From contig NZ_LR732816.1 in assembly GCF_902506205.1 (NCBI RefSeq), positions 2,342,537 through 2,406,536 of the forward strand: a stretch of 64,000 bases of DNA. The letters run 5' to 3'. This document shows, piece by piece, positions 9,267 through 18,166 of this stretch (position 1 is the first letter of the stretch; the number at the start of each line of letters is the position of its first letter). Below the pieces are notes generated by a model. That model was not told the DNA's origin and made no database searches. It was given only the letters and a program-made list of their open reading frames with translations. The position numbers and the translations under genes were made by a program. This DNA is from Brevundimonas sp. G8 (GTDB lineage: Bacteria; Pseudomonadota; Alphaproteobacteria; Caulobacterales; Caulobacteraceae).

Positions 9267-11609
9267 ATGCGCTACACATCCATGCTCCTTGCGTCGGTGG
9301 CCCTCTCGGGCCTGGCGGCTCCGGTCTTTGCTCAGGAAACCGCTGCTGCTCCGACCCAGACAAACGATTCCACGGTCTATGCCCTGGATGAGGTTGTCGT
9401 CACCGCTCAGAAGCGGCAGCAGCGGCTTCAGGACGTTCCGGTCGCGGTGACGGCGCTGACGGCCGAGACCTTGGAAAACCGCAACGTGACGGAAGTGGCG
9501 GATGTGGCGCGGTTGGCGCCCAGCCTGACGGTGACCGAATCTGGTCAGGCCACCAATAACAGCATCAATATTCGCGGCATCGGGACCTCGGCCTTCAGTA
9601 TCGGCATCGAGTCCGCCGTCGCCGCCGTCGTGGACGACGTGTCGCTGGTCCAACAGGCGCAGGCCTTCTCTCCGCTGGCCGACATCGCCCGCATCGAGGT
9701 GCTGCGCGGCCCGCAAGGCACCCTGTTCGGCAAGAACGCCTCGGCCGGCGCCATCAACATCGTGACCCAGGGTCCGACTGCAAATCTCAGCGGTTCGCTG
9801 ACGGCGGCCGCCACCACCGACAAGGAGACCCGGCTGGAAGGATCGATCGCCGGGCCGCTGGGCGAGCGCGCCGGCTTCCGGTTGAACGCCTATGCGTCCG
9901 AGCGTGACGGCTATCTCAAGAACCTGACCACCGGCAATCTGCTGAATGGCGAGGATGCGTGGGGTATCCGCGCGCGTCTGGACCTTCAGCCCACGGACCA
10001 GCTTTCACTGTCGCTGACGGCGAGCCATTCGGAATCCGACGTTAACGGCAACGTCCGATCCTTCCGCGAGGCCACGCCGGGCGCTCGGATCGTCGGCGCA
10101 CCGCTGTCCGGCAATCTTGCCGGAATTCAGCTCGGCCCGGATAACTACAAGGTCCGTATCAACTTCGAGCCCCTGAACCACAGCGAGTCGGAAGTCTTCG
10201 CGGTCAAGGGATCGTATGATTTCGGCGCAGCGACCCTGACGTCGATCACCAGCTATCAGGACTGGAAGTACGATTTCAGCGAGGACTTCGACAATATCGC
10301 CACGCCGACGCTGACGGACGCCAACAACCCCAACAGCGCGCCTGTGCCGGACGGCATTATCCAGCGGTCCAGCTTCCACACCACCAGCCTGGCGCAGGAG
10401 CTTCGTCTGGCGTCCACGGGCGGTGATCGTTTCCACTATCTGCTCGGCCTGTTCTATTCGGACTCCGAGACGGACAGAACCCTGGTGCGCGGCCCGACCT
10501 TCCCGACCAACTTCGCGGCGGGCGTCACCAATACGACCTACGCGGCGTTCGGCCAGTTCACCTATGATTTCTCGCCGCGAACCCATGTGGATGTGGGCCT
10601 GCGCTGGAATTCGGAAGAGATCAGCGTCGACTTCACCAACCGGCTCGCCACGGCGACCACTTGCCAGTTCACCTGCAGCGGGGACGCGAGCGAGGAGCGC
10701 ACCACCTACAAGGTTGCGCTGCGGCACGATCTGACCAACGACATCATGGCCTACGCTTCCTTCGCCACGGGCTACAAGGGCCAGGGCTTCGACGTCAGCA
10801 GCGGCTTCACCCCGGCTCAGGCCGCGCGGCCGGTCAATGCTGAAACCTCGGACGCCTATGAAGTCGGCATGAAGGGGCGTTTCCTCGATGGCCGGGTCCA
10901 GGCGAACATCGCCGGCTTCTGGACCGACTATTCGGACTTCCAAACCCAGAGCATCGAAGAAGATCCCGCCGCGCCGGGCACCTTCGTCGCGCGCCTGCGC
11001 AACGTCGGCAGCGTCAGAAGCCGGGGCGTGGAAGTGGACGGCGCAGCGCGGGTGACGGAAAATCTGCGGTTCGACGTGTCCGCCGCCTATATCGACGCCG
11101 AGGTTACCGACTTCCCCAATGCGCCCTGCTACAACGGCCAGACGGCGGCCGAAGGCTGCCGAGACCTCAACCCAAGCCCGACGGTTCTGACCGGGGTGCA
11201 GGATCTTGCCGGCAAACGCCTGACCAACTCGCCCAAGTTCAAATATTCGATCGCGGGGACCTATGACCTGGATCTGCCGAACCTGCCGTTCAACGCCGCG
11301 ATTTCCGGCGAGTGGGCATACCGGACCGCAGTGAACTTCGCCCTGGGCGACAATCCGCGTCAGGAACAGGAAGGCTATGGCGTCTTCAACGGCAACGTCA
11401 GCTTCGAGAGCTCGCCGGATTCGCGTTACCGCGTGACGGTCTTCGTCAACAACCTGTTCGACCAGCACTATGCGACCACGATCAGCCCCTCCACGGGCGC
11501 CTCCACCACGGCGCTGGGCGGCGGATACACTGTAGCCGACGCCGTGTCGCAAATCCTGCCGCGCGCATCGCAGCGCTACTTCGGCATTCGCGCCCGCGCG
11601 CGCTTCTAA
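9267..11609 (+). CDS. TonB-dependent outer-membrane receptor (hexuronate locus)
   Basis: The 780-aa protein has a Sec signal peptide ending AAPVFA-QE. A plug domain starts at LDEVVVTAQKR and includes INIRGIGTSAF and VLRGPQGTLFGKNASAGAIN, and a 22-strand type beta-barrel ends in the aromatic FGIRARARF. The ATG at 9267 is preferred over an upstream frame start because GGGAGGG precedes it and the signal peptide follows. It likely brings glucuronic-acid-containing oligosaccharides across the outer membrane using TonB/ExbBD energy. The operator just upstream and an intrinsic terminator just downstream make it close to a monocistronic, regulated unit. The ligand is inferred from context only; by sequence alone it resembles general sphingomonad/caulobacter receptors. 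Confidence 0.9.
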   Translation: MRYTSMLLASVALSGLAAPVFAQETAAAPTQTNDSTVYALDEVVVTAQKRQQRLQDVPVAVTALTAETLENRNVTEVADVARLAPSLTVTESGQATNNSINIRGIGTSAFSIGIESAVAAVVDDVSLVQQAQAFSPLADIARIEVLRGPQGTLFGKNASAGAINIVTQGPTANLSGSLTAAATTDKETRLEGSIAGPLGERAGFRLNAYASERDGYLKNLTTGNLLNGEDAWGIRARLDLQPTDQLSLSLTASHSESDVNGNVRSFREATPGARIVGAPLSGNLAGIQLGPDNYKVRINFEPLNHSESEVFAVKGSYDFGAATLTSITSYQDWKYDFSEDFDNIATPTLTDANNPNSAPVPDGIIQRSSFHTTSLAQELRLASTGGDRFHYLLGLFYSDSETDRTLVRGPTFPTNFAAGVTNTTYAAFGQFTYDFSPRTHVDVGLRWNSEEISVDFTNRLATATTCQFTCSGDASEERTTYKVALRHDLTNDIMAYASFATGYKGQGFDVSSGFTPAQAARPVNAETSDAYEVGMKGRFLDGRVQANIAGFWTDYSDFQTQSIEEDPAAPGTFVARLRNVGSVRSRGVEVDGAARVTENLRFDVSAAYIDAEVTDFPNAPCYNGQTAAEGCRDLNPSPTVLTGVQDLAGKRLTNSPKFKYSIAGTYDLDLPNLPFNAAISGEWAYRTAVNFALGDNPRQEQEGYGVFNGNVSFESSPDSRYRVTVFVNNLFDQHYATTISPSTGASTTALGGGYTVADAVSQILPRASQRYFGIRARARF

Positions 11610-11627
11610 GCGACTTATCCTGAGACT

Positions 11628-11658
11628 GCCCGGCCCCTCTGGGGTCGGGCTGCTTTTT
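11628..11658 (+). terminator. Rho-independent terminator after TonB receptor
   Basis: GCCCGGCCCC (11628-11637) pairs with GGGGTCGGGC (11641-11650), with a single G-U wobble and a TCT loop, and is followed by T5 at 11654-11658. It lies only 28 bp before the uxuB start codon. Confidence 0.85.
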
Positions 11659-11686
11659 CGATGTCTGAAGCCTGAAGGATTGTGAT

Positions 11687-13105
11687 GTGACGCGCCTCAG
11701 CAATGCTTCCACCGAGATGCTGGACGCCCGCATATTGCGGTCCGTCTATGATCGGCCGCAGACGCCTGGCGTGGTTCATCTGGGCACGGGCGCCTTCAAT
11801 CGCGCACACCAGGCCGTTTATGCGGATGCGGCGCTTGAGCATGGGGATTTGGCGGGCGCCATCCTGGGCGTGTCCTTGCGTTCTCAGACCGTGCGAGACC
11901 AACTGGCGCCCCAGGACGGTTTGTTCTCCGTCACGGAAAGGTCGGGCGAGGGGGCGGTCACGCGACTTGTCCGATCCGTCAACGACGTCCTGTTCGCCCC
12001 CCAATCGCTGCGCGACGTGATCGACGCGCTGGCGGCTGAAACCACGGGGTTGGTGACCCTGACGGTGACCGAGACGGGCTATCTCGCCGGACCGTCGGGA
12101 GACCTCGACCTCGCTTCGCCGGCAGTGGCCGCAGACCTGAAGGGGGAGGGCGCGCCGCTCAGCATATACGGCTTCCTGCGCCGCGCGCTTCACGAGCGAA
12201 AGGCCGAAGGACGGCGTGGATTAACCCTTCTGTCCTGCGATAATCTGGCCGCCAACGGCACGCGGTTGGAGGCTTGGCTCGATCAGTTTCTGCTCGCCGC
12301 CGATCCCGAACTCGCGGCCTGGACGCGCGCCGAATGCCGGTTTCCGTCCAGCATGGTGGATCGCATCGTCCCTGCGACCACGGCGGCTGACCGTGACGCG
12401 TTGACGACCCGGTTGGGCGTCGACGACCACGCCGCCGTCTTCACCGAACCCTTTTCGCAATGGGTGGTCGAGGACGCCTTCGTTGGCGACCGCCCGCGTT
12501 GGGACGCCGGCGGCGCCCAATTCGTCGGCGACGTGGCACCTTACGAGACCGCCAAGCTGCGAATGCTGAATGGCGCCCATTCGGCCCTGGCCTATATAGG
12601 GGTGCGTGAGGGTTGGGTGTTCGTCCATGAGGCGATCCGCGATCCCCGCATCGGTGATCGCGTCGAACGCCTGATGCGAAAGGAGGCCGCGACGAGCCTG
12701 TCTCCGACGCCCGGCCAGGATCTGCAAACCTACGCCGATCGGTTGATCGAGCGGTTCGCCAATCCCGCGCTCAATCACCGTCTGGATCAGATCGCTAGGG
12801 ATGGGTCGGAGAAGATCGTTCAGCGTTGGCTGCCGGTGCTCGCGCATCATCAGGCGGCCGATCGACCCTGCCCGGCCACGCTCGACGCGCTGGCGGCCTG
12901 GGTGGTCTTCATCCGCGGAGACCATGGCCCGGTGGTCGATCCCCTCGCAAATCGGCTCGCCAACTTGTGGCGGCAGGCCGGCGCCAAGGAGATCGCTGCG
13001 GCGCTGTTCGGGCGCGGCGGTCTTTTGTCGGCCCAGTGGACGGCGTCGTCCGTCAATCTCGCGCGCCTGACGGAACTCATCCACGACGAAAGCCGAACCG
13101 GCTGA
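11687..13105 (+). CDS. uxuB: Fructuronate reductase (mannitol dehydrogenase family)
   Basis: This 472-aa cytoplasmic NAD-dependent reductase converts D-fructuronate to D-mannonate, the step between UxaC and ManD. The Rossmann region opens with VHLGTGAFNRAHQAVY. The family's catalytic block is visible as KLRMLNGAHSALAYIG with Lys290, Asn295 and His298. Length fits polyol-specific long-chain dehydrogenases. The GTG start at 11687 has AAGGA nearby. A terminator ends 28 bp upstream, so expression depends on read-through or on a promoter inside the receptor gene. Mannitol or altronate dehydrogenase activity is possible in this family; fructuronate reductase is favoured because the other three pathway enzymes are adjacent. 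Confidence 0.88.
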   Translation: MTRLSNASTEMLDARILRSVYDRPQTPGVVHLGTGAFNRAHQAVYADAALEHGDLAGAILGVSLRSQTVRDQLAPQDGLFSVTERSGEGAVTRLVRSVNDVLFAPQSLRDVIDALAAETTGLVTLTVTETGYLAGPSGDLDLASPAVAADLKGEGAPLSIYGFLRRALHERKAEGRRGLTLLSCDNLAANGTRLEAWLDQFLLAADPELAAWTRAECRFPSSMVDRIVPATTAADRDALTTRLGVDDHAAVFTEPFSQWVVEDAFVGDRPRWDAGGAQFVGDVAPYETAKLRMLNGAHSALAYIGVREGWVFVHEAIRDPRIGDRVERLMRKEAATSLSPTPGQDLQTYADRLIERFANPALNHRLDQIARDGSEKIVQRWLPVLAHHQAADRPCPATLDALAAWVVFIRGDHGPVVDPLANRLANLWRQAGAKEIAAALFGRGGLLSAQWTASSVNLARLTELIHDESRTG

Positions 13106-13147
13106 TCTCTCTATCCTCCACGCTCCGCAACCCAGGTTAGGAAACCG

Positions 13148-15469
13148 ATGCGTTACTCCAAAAAGTCCAAAATGGTCGTGCTGGCCGCCTGCGTCCTGAC
13201 GCTATCGGCCGCTGCAGCCAGTGCATCGGCGTCGTCTGTCGCCCCGTCGAGCGCCGCTGCGACGCCGGTCAGCGAGACCGACGCCACGACGCGGGCGAAC
13301 GCGCTTCTGGCCCGCATGACGCTTGAGGAGAAGGCGGCCCAGGTCAGCCAGTTCTTCATGTTCGGCGACCCTGCGACTTTCGAACCCAAGGTCCGGGCCG
13401 GCGCGGGCTCGCTGCTTTTCGTGACCGATGTCAATGTGATCAACAGGTTGCAGCGCGTCGCGGTCGAAGAGAGCCGACTGGGCATTCCGTTGCTGTTCGG
13501 GTTCGACGTGATCCACGGCCTGCGGACCATCTTCCCCATGCCGATCGGCATGGCGGCGTCCTGGGATCCCTCGGCGGCGGAACGGGCACAGGCTGTCGCC
13601 GCCAACGAGGCGCGCGCCAGCGGCATCCATTGGACCTTCGCGCCGATGCTGGATGTCACGCGCGATCCCCGCTGGGGCCGTATCGTCGAGGGACCGGGAG
13701 AAGATCCCTATCTGGCCTCGGCCCTGGCGCGGGCTCAGGTGCGCGGCTTCCAGGGTGAAACAATCGGCGCGCCGGGGCACATCATTTCCGGGCCGAAGCA
13801 TTTCGCCACCTATGGCGCCTCCGAAGGCGGGCGGGACTATGACGCCGTCCACGTGTCGGACAGTCAGTTCTACAACGTCTATCTGCCGCCGTTCGCGGCC
13901 GCGATCGAGGCCGGAGCCGGCAATGTCATGAGCGCCTATATGGAGATCAACGACGTCCCTGCCGCCGCCAACAAATGGCTGCTGACCGACGTCCTGCGCG
14001 ACCAGCTTGGCTTCAAGGGTTTCGTGGTCAGCGATGCGAACGGCGTGAAAAGCCTGACGACCCAAGGCTTCGCCGTCGATGAAGCGGACGCCGCGGTTCG
14101 CGCCATGAACGCCGGCAACGACATGGAAATGGCGCTGGGGGACGCCGCCTATGCCAACCTCGTCCAGGCGGTCAATGACGGCAAGGTGCCCGTGACGGTC
14201 CTGGATGATTCCGTGCGTCGCATCCTGGTCGCCAAGTTCAGGATGGGCCTGTTCGAGAACCCCTACGTCGACGCCTCCCTGACGGCGGGCGTCCTGGCCG
14301 ATCCGGCGCACCGCACGGAGGCCCGGTCGGCCGCCGCCCGCTCGCTGGTGCTGATGAAGAACGACGACGCCGCCCTTCCGTTGAACCCGGCTGCGAGCCA
14401 ACGGATCGCGGTGATCGGGCCCATGGCGGATTCCAAGGACGACACCCTTGGCTCCTGGGTCTTTGCGCACGATCCCAACGAAACCATCACCATCTACGAA
14501 GGCATCCGCGACCGGGTCGGGGCGAACGGCGTGGTTCAGACCGCCCCGGGCGTGCAGATCAAACGGACCTACCCGTCCTTGTTCGAGATCATGCCCGATC
14601 TGGCCAAGCTGCGTCCGCGAGCGGCCGCCTGGCCCGAAGCGCAGGATGCTCAGGAGTTCGATCGCGCCGTCGAACTGGCGCGCAACTCCGACGTGGTCGT
14701 GATGGTGCTGGGTGAAAACCAGCTGATGAGCGGCGAGCAGGCCTCTCGGACGGACCTCGCTCTGCCGGGCGATCAGCAACGCCTGCTGGATGCGGTGACG
14801 GCGCTCGGCAAACGGGTGGTCGTCGTCCTGATGAACGGACGTCCGCTCGACATCGCCGACGCCGCCGAAAAAGTCCCGGCGATCCTGGAGGCCTGGTACC
14901 CCGGCACCCAGGGTGGAGCGGCCGTGGCGGACGCCCTGTTCGGCGACGTCAATCCGGGCGGCAAGCTGCCGATGACCTGGCCGCGCAGCGTGGGTCAGAT
15001 CCCGGTCTACTATTCCCAGGCCACGACCAAGGCGCCGGAGGACGCGGCCAAACGCTATTGGGACGTGGCGTCGACGCCGCTGTACGTCTTCGGCCATGGC
15101 ATCAGCTACACGACCTTCGCCTTCTCCGATCTGAAGGTGTCCCGCCCCACCTTCGGTCTCGGACAGCCTGTCGAGATCACGGCGACGGTGACCAACACTG
15201 GTGATCGCGTCGGCGACGAGGTGGCGCAGCTGTACATCCACCAGAAATCAGGCCGAGCGACCCGGCCGGTTCGCGAACTTAAAGGCTTCCAGCGTGTGAC
15301 CCTCGCGCCGGGCGAAAGCCGCACCGTGACCTTCACCCTGCGCGAGGCTGAGCTGCGATATTGGAGCGCGGCCGACAGAGACTGGGTCGTAGATGCTGCC
15401 AAGTTCGATGTCTGGGTAGGCGGAGATTCAAATGCCGCGCTGCAGACAGGTTTTGAAGTCGTTCGCTGA
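13148..15469 (+). CDS. bglX: GH3 beta-glucosidase / beta-xylosidase, BglX-type
   Basis: The 773-aa exported enzyme has a signal peptide (first 30 or so residues). The GH3 TIM barrel follows, with FGFDVIHGLRTIFP, FAPMLDVTRDPRWGR and the nucleophile Asp296 in GFVVSDANGV. The alpha/beta sandwich has GENQLMSGEQASR. The C-terminal fibronectin-III-like domain has RPVRELKGFQRVTLAPGE. It likely removes terminal beta-linked glucose or xylose from oligosaccharides in the periplasm. The gene follows uxuB by 42 bp and is probably co-transcribed. It is a clear paralogue of the GH3 gene at 36712; long blocks are nearly identical in protein sequence. Exact specificity cannot be read from the sequence. Confidence 0.9.
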   Translation: MRYSKKSKMVVLAACVLTLSAAAASASASSVAPSSAAATPVSETDATTRANALLARMTLEEKAAQVSQFFMFGDPATFEPKVRAGAGSLLFVTDVNVINRLQRVAVEESRLGIPLLFGFDVIHGLRTIFPMPIGMAASWDPSAAERAQAVAANEARASGIHWTFAPMLDVTRDPRWGRIVEGPGEDPYLASALARAQVRGFQGETIGAPGHIISGPKHFATYGASEGGRDYDAVHVSDSQFYNVYLPPFAAAIEAGAGNVMSAYMEINDVPAAANKWLLTDVLRDQLGFKGFVVSDANGVKSLTTQGFAVDEADAAVRAMNAGNDMEMALGDAAYANLVQAVNDGKVPVTVLDDSVRRILVAKFRMGLFENPYVDASLTAGVLADPAHRTEARSAAARSLVLMKNDDAALPLNPAASQRIAVIGPMADSKDDTLGSWVFAHDPNETITIYEGIRDRVGANGVVQTAPGVQIKRTYPSLFEIMPDLAKLRPRAAAWPEAQDAQEFDRAVELARNSDVVVMVLGENQLMSGEQASRTDLALPGDQQRLLDAVTALGKRVVVVLMNGRPLDIADAAEKVPAILEAWYPGTQGGAAVADALFGDVNPGGKLPMTWPRSVGQIPVYYSQATTKAPEDAAKRYWDVASTPLYVFGHGISYTTFAFSDLKVSRPTFGLGQPVEITATVTNTGDRVGDEVAQLYIHQKSGRATRPVRELKGFQRVTLAPGESRTVTFTLREAELRYWSAADRDWVVDAAKFDVWVGGDSNAALQTGFEVVR

Positions 15470-15481
15470 AGGTTATGCGAT

Positions 15482-15516
15482 GGCAGGGACTGGTAGGGCT
15501 ACCTGCCTTTGCTTTT
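15482..15516 (+). terminator. Possible weak terminator after GH3
   Basis: GGCAGG (15482-15487) can pair with CCTGCC (15502-15507), followed by TTTGCTTTT. The loop is long and the T-tract interrupted, so the call is tentative. Confidence 0.3.
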
Positions 15517-15948
15517 CGGGGGCTTAACCCGATGAATACATCAGATGTTCGCTTTCGTGTCACTGATTCAGGCAGGGTCAGACCCAATCCGGCCGATGCC
15601 GTTCTAGTGAGCAGCCCAAGCGCTAGCCTACAGCGGGGGGCACCTTCTGCCTCGCGATCAGGTGGAGACCCAAACAACGAACGCGTCAATCTTCCTCCGA
15701 GCCTGCATTCGCAGTCTCGACGGCTTCGCTGCACTTCTCAAGGCCAGTAGAATTGCCCTAAGCTGAGCAACAAAGCTATTGCCGAGCGTCACCCCTAATC
15801 GCCATATGTCAGTGGTGTCGTCGGCGACGAGGTATGTTGGGCAATCCACGGAAGGTCCGCTTCCCGGCAGTGCCCCCATGTCTGCATATGGCGCGTTACG
15901 GACGATCCGGAGCAGGGGAGGGGACGTCGCTTTGCGTCTAAACGCCAT
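15517..15948. other. Gene-poor spacer with one doubtful minus-strand ORF
   Basis: About 430 bp separate the GH3 gene from the histidine kinase stop. A 96-codon frame (15948 to 15658, minus) begins with ATG immediately after the kinase TAA, which could mean coupling. Its sequence matches nothing I recognise, it has no ribosome site of its own outside the kinase gene, and its composition is unremarkable. I treat it as probably non-coding. No RNA gene or repeat was seen. Confidence 0.35.
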
Positions 15949-17325
15949 TTACGGAAGTGTCACTGCGAGCAGAGGTCCGTCTTGCTCCGTTTCCAAGGCT
16001 GGTAGTTCAACTATGGCGCGCAGACCGCCTGCGGTACGGTTCCTGAGTTCAATTTCACCCTTGGCGCGGGTGAGGATCGCCTTTGCGATGGGAAGGCCCA
16101 ATCCGGCTCCGCCCGTGTTGCGGTTACGGGAGGGGTCGAGGCGGTGGAAGGGCGTGAAGACGGCGTCGATCTGGTCGGGCGTCAGGCCGGGGCCGTCGTC
16201 GTCGATCGTGCACGTCACGAAGCCGTCCTGGGTGACGACGCCGATTTGGGCTCGGCCGCCGTGGACGACGGCGTTGTCGATCAGGTTGGACAGCGCCCGG
16301 TCGATCTGGTCCCGGTCGGCGAGCACGAGATGCTCGCCTGTCGCCGTCAAGGACACGTCATGGCCTAGCAGGCGCTGACGCGACACACAGTCTTTCAGCA
16401 CATCGGCGAGATCGACGGGTTCGGTGGTCCAGACCACCTCCTCGCCGCGCACATAGGTCAGCAGCTGGGCGATCATCCGCTCCATGCGGGCGATGTCGGC
16501 GACGGCTTCGTCACGCGGCGCGCCGGTCAGGCCTTCGACGCGCAGGCGAAGGCCTGTCAGGGGCGTTCGCAGGTCGTGGGCGATGGCGGCCATCATTGCC
16601 GTGCGACTTCGAAGATGATCCAGAAGGCGGTGGCGCATGGCGTCCATCGCCTTCGCCGCCCCTTGCGCCTCGACCGGCCCCCCGACCCATTTCGCGCTGT
16701 CCAGCCGCGTATCGTCCGCCGCCGCCTGTTCGAGACGTCGGAATGGTGCGGTCAGAATGGAACATCCCCACAACGCCAGTGGAATGATCACAGCGGCGGC
16801 TACGGCCAGGGCCGTGAGCATGCGCAGACGCTCCGGGGTCACAAATGCGGTGTTGGGCTGTAGATAAAGCCAGGATCCATCCCGTTGCTGAACGGCCGTC
16901 GAGAACAGGCCGAAGCGCGTGCCGGGGGACAGGGCGAGGCGGGCGATGAACTGGGTGGCGCGCTCCGACAGGACGCCCCCGGCGCTCGACCGTGTCGCCA
17001 GGGCGGGCGGGGCCTGTGGTCTCGATTGGCGAAGCGATCGCACCTGCACCTGATCCGGCGACAGGCCCAGTTCGGACGCGAGACCGGCGCGAATGACGAT
17101 GTCCTGTCCCTGCGCCGCCGTCTGGAATGGCGGGGCGTCGATCACTGATCGGCGCCAACCCGGCAGGATCTCTGGAGCCTGTAGCGCCTGGACGGCCTCG
17201 GCCACCGAAACCCGTCGCGGTTCGGGCGTGGGGAACCACAGGGCGACGACGAAGCTGACGCTGAAACAGACCAGGATTCCCAAGACCGTGAACACCGCCA
17301 CCTGAAGCCGCAGGGACCACCGCAT
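15949..17325 (-). CDS. Sensor histidine kinase
   Basis: This 458-aa inner-membrane kinase has two transmembrane segments (about 10-31 and 169-190) bracketing a roughly 135-residue periplasmic sensor. A HAMP-like linker, an H-box with His250 in AIAHDLRTPLTG, and an ATPase domain (NLIDNAVVHGG, DDDGPGL, GAGLGLPI) follow. The start at ATG 17325 overlaps the response-regulator stop as TGATG, so the two are translated as a coupled pair. A longer frame start at 17403 would add a non-membrane tail and is rejected. The stimulus is unknown. The pair resembles QseBC/TctDE-type systems in overall plan, but no specific orthologue can be named. Confidence 0.9.
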   Translation of the reverse strand: MRWSLRLQVAVFTVLGILVCFSVSFVVALWFPTPEPRRVSVAEAVQALQAPEILPGWRRSVIDAPPFQTAAQGQDIVIRAGLASELGLSPDQVQVRSLRQSRPQAPPALATRSSAGGVLSERATQFIARLALSPGTRFGLFSTAVQQRDGSWLYLQPNTAFVTPERLRMLTALAVAAAVIIPLALWGCSILTAPFRRLEQAAADDTRLDSAKWVGGPVEAQGAAKAMDAMRHRLLDHLRSRTAMMAAIAHDLRTPLTGLRLRVEGLTGAPRDEAVADIARMERMIAQLLTYVRGEEVVWTTEPVDLADVLKDCVSRQRLLGHDVSLTATGEHLVLADRDQIDRALSNLIDNAVVHGGRAQIGVVTQDGFVTCTIDDDGPGLTPDQIDAVFTPFHRLDPSRNRNTGGAGLGLPIAKAILTRAKGEIELRNRTAGGLRAIVELPALETEQDGPLLAVTLP

Positions 17326-18044
17326 CACGGGCGACCCACCTCGGAAGAGAAGCGATAACCCAGCCCCCTGACGGTCTCGATCAACGGCGGTCGCCCCTCC
17401 CATTCCAGCTTGCGGCGCAGCCGGCTGACCGCAAGGTCTACGGCCCGGTCGAAGTTCTCGGCGAGAGGACCGTGGGTCAGCGCCAGCAGCTGATCCCGGC
17501 TGAGGATGCGACCCGGCCTTTCGACGAAGGCCAGCAGGAGCGAGAACTCGCCGGAGGTCAGGCTGAGCGGCTGACCCTCAGGATCGTGCAGCGTCCGCGC
17601 CGCCCAATCCAGACGCCAGCCGGAAAATCCGTATCGACCGTCCTGCGGCGTGGTCTCGCGCGCGATGGCGGGCCGACGCAGGATGGCGCGAATACGCGCC
17701 AGCAGTTCGCGTGGCTCGAAGGGCTTGGCCAGATAGTCGGCGGCGCCCAGTTCGAGGCCCACGATGCGATCCGTCGTCTCGCCGGCCGCACTGAGCATCA
17801 GCACGGGCGCACGACCGCTGACCCTGCGACAGATCGAAAGCCCGCTTTCGCCCGGCATCATCACATCCAGAATGATCAGGTCCGGCACACGGACGGCCAG
17901 CGCCGCATCCATGGCGACGCCGCCCTCGACCCCGCGTACCGAGAACTCGGGACCCGTCAGGTAATCCAGCAAGGCCCGGCGCACCCCCGGATCGTCATCG
18001 ACGATCAGGATGTCCGCGATCCGCACTGTGCTGTGAGCGTCCAT
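17325..18044 (-). CDS. OmpR/PhoB-family response regulator
   Basis: The 239-aa form has a receiver domain (acidic pocket near 16-18, phospho-acceptor Asp60 in LIILDVMMPG, the conserved Lys in YLAKPFEP) and a C-terminal winged helix ending SRLRRKLEWEGRPPLIETVRG (last motif in pieces). It is the partner of the kinase with which it overlaps by one base. The ATG at 18044 gives the usual length; ATGs at 18077 and 18116 are in frame but would add 11-24 residues of atypical leader. It is transcribed divergently from the putative metalloprotease at 18167, which could be a target. Confidence 0.9.
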   Translation of the reverse strand: MDAHSTVRIADILIVDDDPGVRRALLDYLTGPEFSVRGVEGGVAMDAALAVRVPDLIILDVMMPGESGLSICRRVSGRAPVLMLSAAGETTDRIVGLELGAADYLAKPFEPRELLARIRAILRRPAIARETTPQDGRYGFSGWRLDWAARTLHDPEGQPLSLTSGEFSLLLAFVERPGRILSRDQLLALTHGPLAENFDRAVDLAVSRLRRKLEWEGRPPLIETVRGLGYRFSSEVGRP

Positions 18045-18166
18045 CCGCCGACCATCCCGAACCCATGTATCGATCATGTGTCGGAATAGCCCGAGCCGCG
18101 CGGGATTCGACATCATGCCGATACACGATCGGCCAAACCTGAAGCGGAACTTTCTGGAGCCGCTTC

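Noticed and set aside
13202..15241. 679-codon minus-strand frame opposite GH3
   Set aside because: Antisense shadow of a clearly assigned GH3 gene; no motif or plausible start.
15475..15750. 91-codon plus-strand frame after GH3
   Set aside because: No ribosome site, unremarkable composition, and it overlaps the likely GH3 transcript end.
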